Positions 6,002 through 10,581 of a DNA stretch of 10,581 nucleotides are shown here, piece after piece; position 1 is the first letter of the stretch; every line of letters starts with the position of its first letter. Source of the stretch: Legionella genomosp. 1 (GTDB taxonomy: Bacteria > Pseudomonadota > Gammaproteobacteria > Legionellales > Legionellaceae); NCBI GenBank assembly GCA_945901145.1, contig CAMDJY010000028.1:1-10581 (forward strand), read 5' to 3'. The notes beneath the pieces were generated by a model. The model was not told the DNA's origin. It did not search any database and saw nothing but the letters and a program-made list of their open reading frames with translations. Made by a program: the position numbers and the translations under genes.

Positions 6002-7156
6002 ATGAGTAAGACTAATTCTTTTTATAATTTGGAAACACTGGGCGGTCTTTTACTATTTATCGCCGCAGTACTTGCCTTAATCGTAGCCAACTCCCCTTAC
6101 CGTGATGCTTATAACTATTTCTTGCAAATGAAGGCGAGTGTTGGCATTGATCATTTTCTCATAAAAAAACCACTCATTTTATGGATTAATGATGGTTTAA
6201 TGGCCATTTATTTCATGCTCATTGGTCTTGAAATTAAACGGGAAATCAAGCGCGGTGTTCTGAGCAATAAAACCAGCCTCCTGATTCCAGCGATTACGGC
6301 GTTAAGCGGCCTCTTGGTTCCTGCCTTAATATTCACTTTATTTAATTTCCATAATCCAGTTTACTTGCAAGGATGGGCAATACCAACCGCCACTGACATC
6401 GCTTTTACGTTAGGTATTGTATCTCTATTAGGTTCACGTATACCGCTTTCCTTTAAAATTCTAATAACAGCAATTGCTATTTTTGATGATATTGCGGCCA
6501 TTGTGATTATTGCAATTTTTTATACAAAAACATTATCTCTTCTCTCTCTTGCGCTGGCTTTATTATTGACCATGATTTTAATTGGCTTAAATTATTTTAA
6601 ATGCCGTCATGTTTCAGTCTTCATGCTGTTTGGTATAGCCTTATGGGTTGCTGTGTTGGAATCAGGTGTTCATGCAACATTGGCAGGCATCGTGATTGCG
6701 ATGACGATTCCTGATGAAGGCAAAGAATCCATGCTGACTCGTTTGGAAGATGGTCTGCACCATTGGATCGTGTTCTTGATTCTTCCTGTTTTCGCATTTG
6801 CAAATGCGGGCGTTACATTTATAGGTCTTGATGTATCGATGTTTGCTCATCCTATTGTGTTAGGCATAGCCTTCGGTTTGTTTTTTGGCAAGCAAATCGG
6901 TATTTTTTTACCATTAAGTTATTTTGTTAAATTTCAACAACTACTCAAGGATGATCATATTAATTTTAAGCAGGTGTATGGTATTGCGTTAATTTGTGGT
7001 GTGGGCTTTACCATGAGCTTGTTTATTGGCTCATTGGCATACCAACCGAGCAATCTAAATTTAATGCCTTTAGTGAAAATCGGCGTGGTATTGGGTTCAT
7101 TAACCGCCGGTCTAGCAGGATTTTTAGTGTTAAAAAGGGTATCTCGTAAACATTAA
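6002..7156 (+). CDS. nhaA: Na+/H+ antiporter NhaA
   Basis: This inner-membrane antiporter expels Na+ (or Li+) in exchange for H+, serving salt tolerance and pH control. The 384 residues are almost wholly hydrophobic, consistent with about 12 membrane helices, and the length is typical. The key residues are present: Asp132 in PTATDIAFTLG, the Asp162-Asp163 pair in AIFDDIAAIVIIAIFYT, and Lys297 in FFGKQIGIF. These correspond to Asp133, Asp163/Asp164 and Lys300 of the Escherichia coli protein. The N-terminal ETLGGLLLFIAAVLALIVANSP and the GLEIKREI motif are also standard. The start ATG 6002 is served by an AGGA that overlaps the stop codon of the upstream phaC (5993-5996), suggesting coupled translation. 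It is notable to find it inside a PHA operon. Confidence 0.96.
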   Translation: MSKTNSFYNLETLGGLLLFIAAVLALIVANSPYRDAYNYFLQMKASVGIDHFLIKKPLILWINDGLMAIYFMLIGLEIKREIKRGVLSNKTSLLIPAITALSGLLVPALIFTLFNFHNPVYLQGWAIPTATDIAFTLGIVSLLGSRIPLSFKILITAIAIFDDIAAIVIIAIFYTKTLSLLSLALALLLTMILIGLNYFKCRHVSVFMLFGIALWVAVLESGVHATLAGIVIAMTIPDEGKESMLTRLEDGLHHWIVFLILPVFAFANAGVTFIGLDVSMFAHPIVLGIAFGLFFGKQIGIFLPLSYFVKFQQLLKDDHINFKQVYGIALICGVGFTMSLFIGSLAYQPSNLNLMPLVKIGVVLGSLTAGLAGFLVLKRVSRKH

Positions 7157-7172
7157 GAGACCATGTTGTTAG

Positions 7173-7185
7173 CGAGAATATCTCG
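7173..7185. other. Short inverted repeat between nhaA and the Usp gene
   Basis: CGAGA (7173-7177) and TCTCG (7181-7185) are separated by three bases, within the 71-base gap after nhaA. The right arm is part of TATCTCGT (7179-7186), which also occurs at 7140-7147 at the end of nhaA. The stem is too short and lacks a T-run, so I do not call a terminator. It may be a minor processing hairpin or an operator. Confidence 0.3.
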
Positions 7186-7227
7186 TTCGTCTTCTAAGGT
7201 TTACTTTTAATCAAGGAGGAACATATT

Positions 7228-8166
7228 ATGCAACAGTTTCACAATATTTTATTTGTAAGCCATGGGGTTCAAGACGAAACAAAAGCCTTAGAGCAAGCGC
7301 TCCAGCTGACCAATGATCACGAGGCACAACTCAGTATACTTATTGTTTGCCCCTCATTTCCTGATGAACTCAGTGAGTATAGAGCTTCTTATGAAGACTC
7401 CCTGATTGACAAAATAAACAAATCCATAAAGCTGGCAAAATCTAATCTCAAATCCAAGAAAAGGAAAATATCCATCAAGATTGAAGTGGACTGTGCTAGC
7501 ACGCCAGACATTCGTATCATCAGTCATGTGCTACAGCATTCACACGATCTCCTGATTAAAGGAGTAGAACCGAGTGAAAGCACCAAGGGTTTTAAAGCAC
7601 TCGATATGGCGTTGTTGCGTAAATGCCCTTGCGCACTGTTTCTATATCGACCTTTTCATCATGCATCGGATGCCATTCAGATAGCGGTAACCATTGATCC
7701 CAATGACGAAGAGCTTGCTGGACAAGAGCTCGCACTAAGACTGCTAAATATTTCTCGCTTATTGGCAGATAATTACGCAGGGCATTTAAATATTATTTCT
7801 TGCTGGCGTTTTGCTCTGGAAAATTATCTGCGTGATAACGTTTGGATAAATACATCGAAAAAAGAATTAGACAAACTCATTTCCGAAGAAAAACAAGCGC
7901 ATAAAATGAGCCTGGAATCCCTTGTAAAACGATCACATCTTAATAATGAATACACTATCGAACTGCTTAAAGGTGAGCCGGAAGATCTTATTCCTGCAAC
8001 AATTGCCGATACAAAAATTGATATTTTAATCATGGGAACAGTAGCACGTACAGGAATATCGGGTTTCATTATTGGCAATACTGCTGAAAACATCTTGCAG
8101 AAAATTGATTGTTCATTGTTAGCATTAAAACCACAAGGATTTGTTTCTCCTGTCAAGGCATATTAA
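7228..8166 (+). CDS. Tandem-domain universal stress protein, UspE-like
   Basis: The product has 312 cytoplasmic residues with two Usp domains, about 1-145 and 146-305. The first begins with FHNILFVSHG and ends with LLRKCPCALFLYRP. The second begins with IQIAVTIDPND and ends with ILIMGTVARTGISGFIIGNTAENIL then CSLLALKPQGFVSP, very like the end of UspE. The nucleotide-binding pattern G-2x-G-9x-G-S/T is only partly kept: Gly270 and Gly283 are present, while the second Gly is Ala273 and the final S/T is Asn284. The GNTAE form is also seen in UspE. Usp proteins act in stress and growth-arrest responses; no specific partner can be named here. The start ATG 7228 has a perfect AGGAGG about ten bases upstream. 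It lies 71 bases after nhaA and 14 before the ATPase, so it is probably in the same operon. Confidence 0.92.
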   Translation: MQQFHNILFVSHGVQDETKALEQALQLTNDHEAQLSILIVCPSFPDELSEYRASYEDSLIDKINKSIKLAKSNLKSKKRKISIKIEVDCASTPDIRIISHVLQHSHDLLIKGVEPSESTKGFKALDMALLRKCPCALFLYRPFHHASDAIQIAVTIDPNDEELAGQELALRLLNISRLLADNYAGHLNIISCWRFALENYLRDNVWINTSKKELDKLISEEKQAHKMSLESLVKRSHLNNEYTIELLKGEPEDLIPATIADTKIDILIMGTVARTGISGFIIGNTAENILQKIDCSLLALKPQGFVSPVKAY

Positions 8167-8180
8167 TACGAGGAAATAGT

Positions 8181-10581
8181 ATGACAGAGAAAGAAGATGG
8201 TCTTATAACGCACTCTTGGCACGACCAATCTGTTGGCTCAGTAATGAGCACTTTAAAAGCAACCGAAACAGGCTTAAGTGAGGCGGAGGCTCAAGAAAGA
8301 TTAGGCATTTATGGTTTTAACCGATCACCAGAGCCACAAAAAAAGAGCGTATTGCTCCGTTTTTTACTGCAATTTCATAATATCCTAATTTATGTATTGC
8401 TGGGCGCGGCTTTCATTACGGCGCTATTGCAACATCTAACGGATACCTTTGTTATTTTAGCGGTTGTTGTTATTAATGCGCTTATCGGTTTCATTCAGGA
8501 AGGAAAAGCAGAAAAAGCCTTGGAAGCTATTCGCAAGATGCTCTTTACTACGGCTACCGTATTGCGTAATGGAGAGCGCCACAGTATCGCCGGAGAATCA
8601 CTTGTACCTGGTGACGTTGTTTTATTGGAAGCCGGGGACAAAGTTCCAGCTGATATGCGTTTACTAAAAACCCATGGACTCACCATCCAGGAAGCCATTC
8701 TCACGGGTGAGTCTGTACCTGTTGAAAAAAACATAAAGCCGGTGATTAAGAATGCCGCTCTTGGCGATCGTAGTTGTATGGCGTATAGCGGCACGTTGGT
8801 AACTAATGGTCAAGGTATGGGTGTTATAGTAGAAACAGGCGGCTCAACGCAAATCGGTCGCATCAGTGGTTTGTTATCGCAGGTAACCCTGCTCACTACA
8901 CCTCTGGTCACACAGATGGCATTATTTGGAAAATGGCTTACCCTACTGATATTGCTCATGGCAGCAATGCTTCTTGCTTATGGTTATTTTGTACAGCACC
9001 ACGACTTTAGCGAGTTATTCATGGTCGTCGTCAGTTTATCTGTTGCGGCTATTCCCGAAGGGCTTCCTGCGGTTTTTTCCATCACGTTAGCCATCGGGGT
9101 GCAAGCAATGGCACGTCGGCATGCGATTGTGCGTCATTTACCAACGATTGAAACACTCGGCTCGGTTTCAGTGATATGCACTGATAAAACAGGCACGCTG
9201 ACGCTCAATGAAATGTCTGTGGCGTCAGTTGTAACCAGTGCTCACCAGTTTATATTAGAGGGCACAGGGTATGAGCCAGTGGGTGAAATCATATTGAAAG
9301 AACGACGTATTGACAGTAACGAAAACCCACCGCTACTAGAGCTAGCACGAGCGGCCATTCTCTGCAATGATGCTTCGCTTCATGAGCACGAAGGCCATTG
9401 GGTTATGGAGGGAGATCCCATGGAGGGAGCGCTATTGGCGTTTGCAGGAAAAGCAGATCTCGTTTTGCAAGAAGAAAGAAACGCATGGACACGCACCGAC
9501 ACAATCCCTTTTGATGCGCGACATCGGTTTATGGCAACCTTGCATCATAATCATTTAAATAAAGCATTCATTTTTGTTAAGGGTGCGCCAGAACAAATTT
9601 TAACGATGTGTCAGGATCAACAGAGTGATGGTAAGTTAGAACCATTAAACAAAAAATATTGGCTGGAGAAAATTGAGGCCATTGCAGCTAAAGGCCAGCG
9701 TGTTTTGGCTTTTGCCGTGCGATCAATTCATTCTAATCATACTGTTCTAGAATTTACTGACGTGGAACATGATCTAATTTTACTCGGTATGGTGGGGTTG
9801 ATTGACCCACCTCGGCCCGAAGCCATTACATCCGTTGCCCAATGTCATAAGGCAGGCATTCAGGTGAAAATGATAACTGGCGATCATGCCAGTACAGCAC
9901 TTGCTATCGGTCAGCAAATAGGGCTTAAAAATACGGACAAGGTTCTGACGGGTGCTGATTTGGATAAAATGAATGATGAGTCGCTCAGAACAGCCGTATT
10001 GGCGACTGATATTTTTGCTCGCACAAGTCCTCTGCATAAGCTTAGACTGGTTATGGCATTGCAATCTCATGGGATGACCGTTGCAATGACGGGTGATGGC
10101 GTTAATGACGCGCCTGCTCTGAAACGTGCAGATGCAGGGATTGCGATGGGTAAAAAAGGCAGTGAGGTGGCCAAAGAATCCGCTGATTTAATATTAACGG
10201 ATGATAATTTTACCTCGATAGAAGCGGCGGTGCGTGAAGGACGGACCGTTTATGACAACCTGAAAAAGGTGATTAGTTGGACTCTACCTACTAATGCAGG
10301 TGAGACAATAACCATTATAGTCGCATTACTTTTTGGCATGAATCTTCCAGTAACACCCGTTCAGCTTTTATGGATAAACCTGATTACTACGATTACCTTG
10401 GGCATGACGCTGGCTTTTGAGCCGAAGGAAGAAAGCACCATGCGACGGCCACCTCGACCGCGTGATCAGCCACTACTGACCGGTGTTTTAGTGTGGCATA
10501 TTATTGTGGTTTCTATTCTTTTTGTCTGTGGCGTTTTTGCTATTTATTTTTATGCGATTGATCGCCACTATTCAATCGAGC
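8181..10581 (+). CDS. P2-type cation-transporting ATPase (3' end outside window)
   Basis: This ATP-driven cation pump of the inner membrane has 800 residues visible of an expected 880-900. The order is: N-terminal cation-ATPase domain (about 10-60), M1-M2 (about 67-107), actuator domain with TGES at 175-178, M3-M4 with PEGLP at 292-296, phosphorylation motif DKTGTLT with Asp335, nucleotide-binding KGAPEQ at 467-472, TGD at 566-568, GDGVNDAPAL from 638, then M5-M6 and part of M7. Ion ligands equivalent to SERCA Glu309, Asn768, Glu771, Asn796 and Thr799 are present (Glu293, Asn705, Glu708, Asn733, Thr736), but Thr737 replaces Asp800. The NLITTITLGMTLAFEP form of M6 recalls CtpF-like bacterial pumps, so Ca2+ is possible but not assured. 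The start ATG 8181 follows GAGGAA and lies 14 bases after the Usp stop. There is no frameshift in the visible part. Confidence 0.93.
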   Translation, partial: MTEKEDGLITHSWHDQSVGSVMSTLKATETGLSEAEAQERLGIYGFNRSPEPQKKSVLLRFLLQFHNILIYVLLGAAFITALLQHLTDTFVILAVVVINALIGFIQEGKAEKALEAIRKMLFTTATVLRNGERHSIAGESLVPGDVVLLEAGDKVPADMRLLKTHGLTIQEAILTGESVPVEKNIKPVIKNAALGDRSCMAYSGTLVTNGQGMGVIVETGGSTQIGRISGLLSQVTLLTTPLVTQMALFGKWLTLLILLMAAMLLAYGYFVQHHDFSELFMVVVSLSVAAIPEGLPAVFSITLAIGVQAMARRHAIVRHLPTIETLGSVSVICTDKTGTLTLNEMSVASVVTSAHQFILEGTGYEPVGEIILKERRIDSNENPPLLELARAAILCNDASLHEHEGHWVMEGDPMEGALLAFAGKADLVLQEERNAWTRTDTIPFDARHRFMATLHHNHLNKAFIFVKGAPEQILTMCQDQQSDGKLEPLNKKYWLEKIEAIAAKGQRVLAFAVRSIHSNHTVLEFTDVEHDLILLGMVGLIDPPRPEAITSVAQCHKAGIQVKMITGDHASTALAIGQQIGLKNTDKVLTGADLDKMNDESLRTAVLATDIFARTSPLHKLRLVMALQSHGMTVAMTGDGVNDAPALKRADAGIAMGKKGSEVAKESADLILTDDNFTSIEAAVREGRTVYDNLKKVISWTLPTNAGETITIIVALLFGMNLPVTPVQLLWINLITTITLGMTLAFEPKEESTMRRPPRPRDQPLLTGVLVWHIIVVSILFVCGVFAIYFYAIDRHYSIE

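Noticed and set aside
6621..6850. Two short - strand frames opposite nhaA
   Set aside because: Both are antisense to conserved membrane helices, and neither resembles a protein family.
7199..7217. Possible FNR/Anr box (TTGAT-N4-ATCAA) before the Usp gene
   Set aside because: Only the ATCAA half is present; the other half matches poorly and it lies too near the start codon to act as an activator site.
7157..7227. Terminator after nhaA
   Set aside because: The only inverted repeat has a five-base stem and no T-run, so read-through into the Usp gene is more likely.
7824..8156. 110-residue - strand frame opposite the Usp gene
   Set aside because: It mirrors the conserved second Usp domain and has no features of its own.
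8464..8794. Frames of 67 (+) and 99 (-) residues within the ATPase
   Set aside because: They are shadows of the actuator domain, whose own frame is continuous from 8181.
9367..10070. Frames of 63 (+) and 96 (-) residues within the ATPase
   Set aside because: They overlap the nucleotide-binding domain of the ATPase in other frames.
1..10581. CRISPR array, tRNA, rRNA or insertion sequence
   Set aside because: No regularly spaced repeats, no tRNA-like cloverleaf in the gaps, and no transposase motifs or terminal inverted repeats were seen.

Overview
The window looks like chromosomal DNA of an AT-rich gammaproteobacterium (roughly 40% G+C by eye). The protein style fits Legionella or a relative, but that assignment rests on general resemblance and no search was run. 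It holds a polyhydroxyalkanoate (PHA/PHB) storage locus of two divergent operons. The rightward operon continues into ion-transport and stress genes.

Layout. Bases 1-604 hold two broken genes on the + strand: the front part of a CNNM/CorC-HlyC-type membrane protein, cut off where its CBS domains should begin, joined to what looks like the C-terminal end of an ExoD-family protein. Bases 594-4014 are a leftward cluster, read in transcription order as phaB (acetoacetyl-CoA reductase), phaR (PHA-responsive repressor), a small phasin, and phaC (first PHA synthase). The phasin has its own good sigma-70 promoter, and a perfect hairpin separates it from phaC. Bases 4015-4194 are the divergent control region. 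Bases 4195-10581 are a rightward, tightly spaced set: a second phaC, nhaA (Na+/H+ antiporter), a tandem-domain UspE-like stress protein, and a P2-type cation ATPase that runs off the right edge with 800 codons visible.

How it fits together. PhaB would make (R)-3-hydroxybutyryl-CoA, the two synthases polymerise it, the phasin coats the granules, and PhaR would sense polymer and repress the phasin and perhaps phaB. No beta-ketothiolase (phaA) or depolymerase is present, so acetoacetyl-CoA must come from elsewhere. The rightward genes suggest a survival module that joins carbon storage to Na+/H+ and cation homeostasis and a universal stress protein. That functional link is inferred from gene order and spacing only.

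Most notable points: a spare, full-length, catalytically intact synthase placed in the ion/stress operon; a P-type ATPase that keeps most SERCA-like ion ligands but has Thr where the Asp shared by both calcium sites should be; TGC...GCA dyads just after the predicted transcription starts of both the phasin and phaB; and a two-gene scar at the left edge that may mark one boundary of an inserted or rearranged segment.
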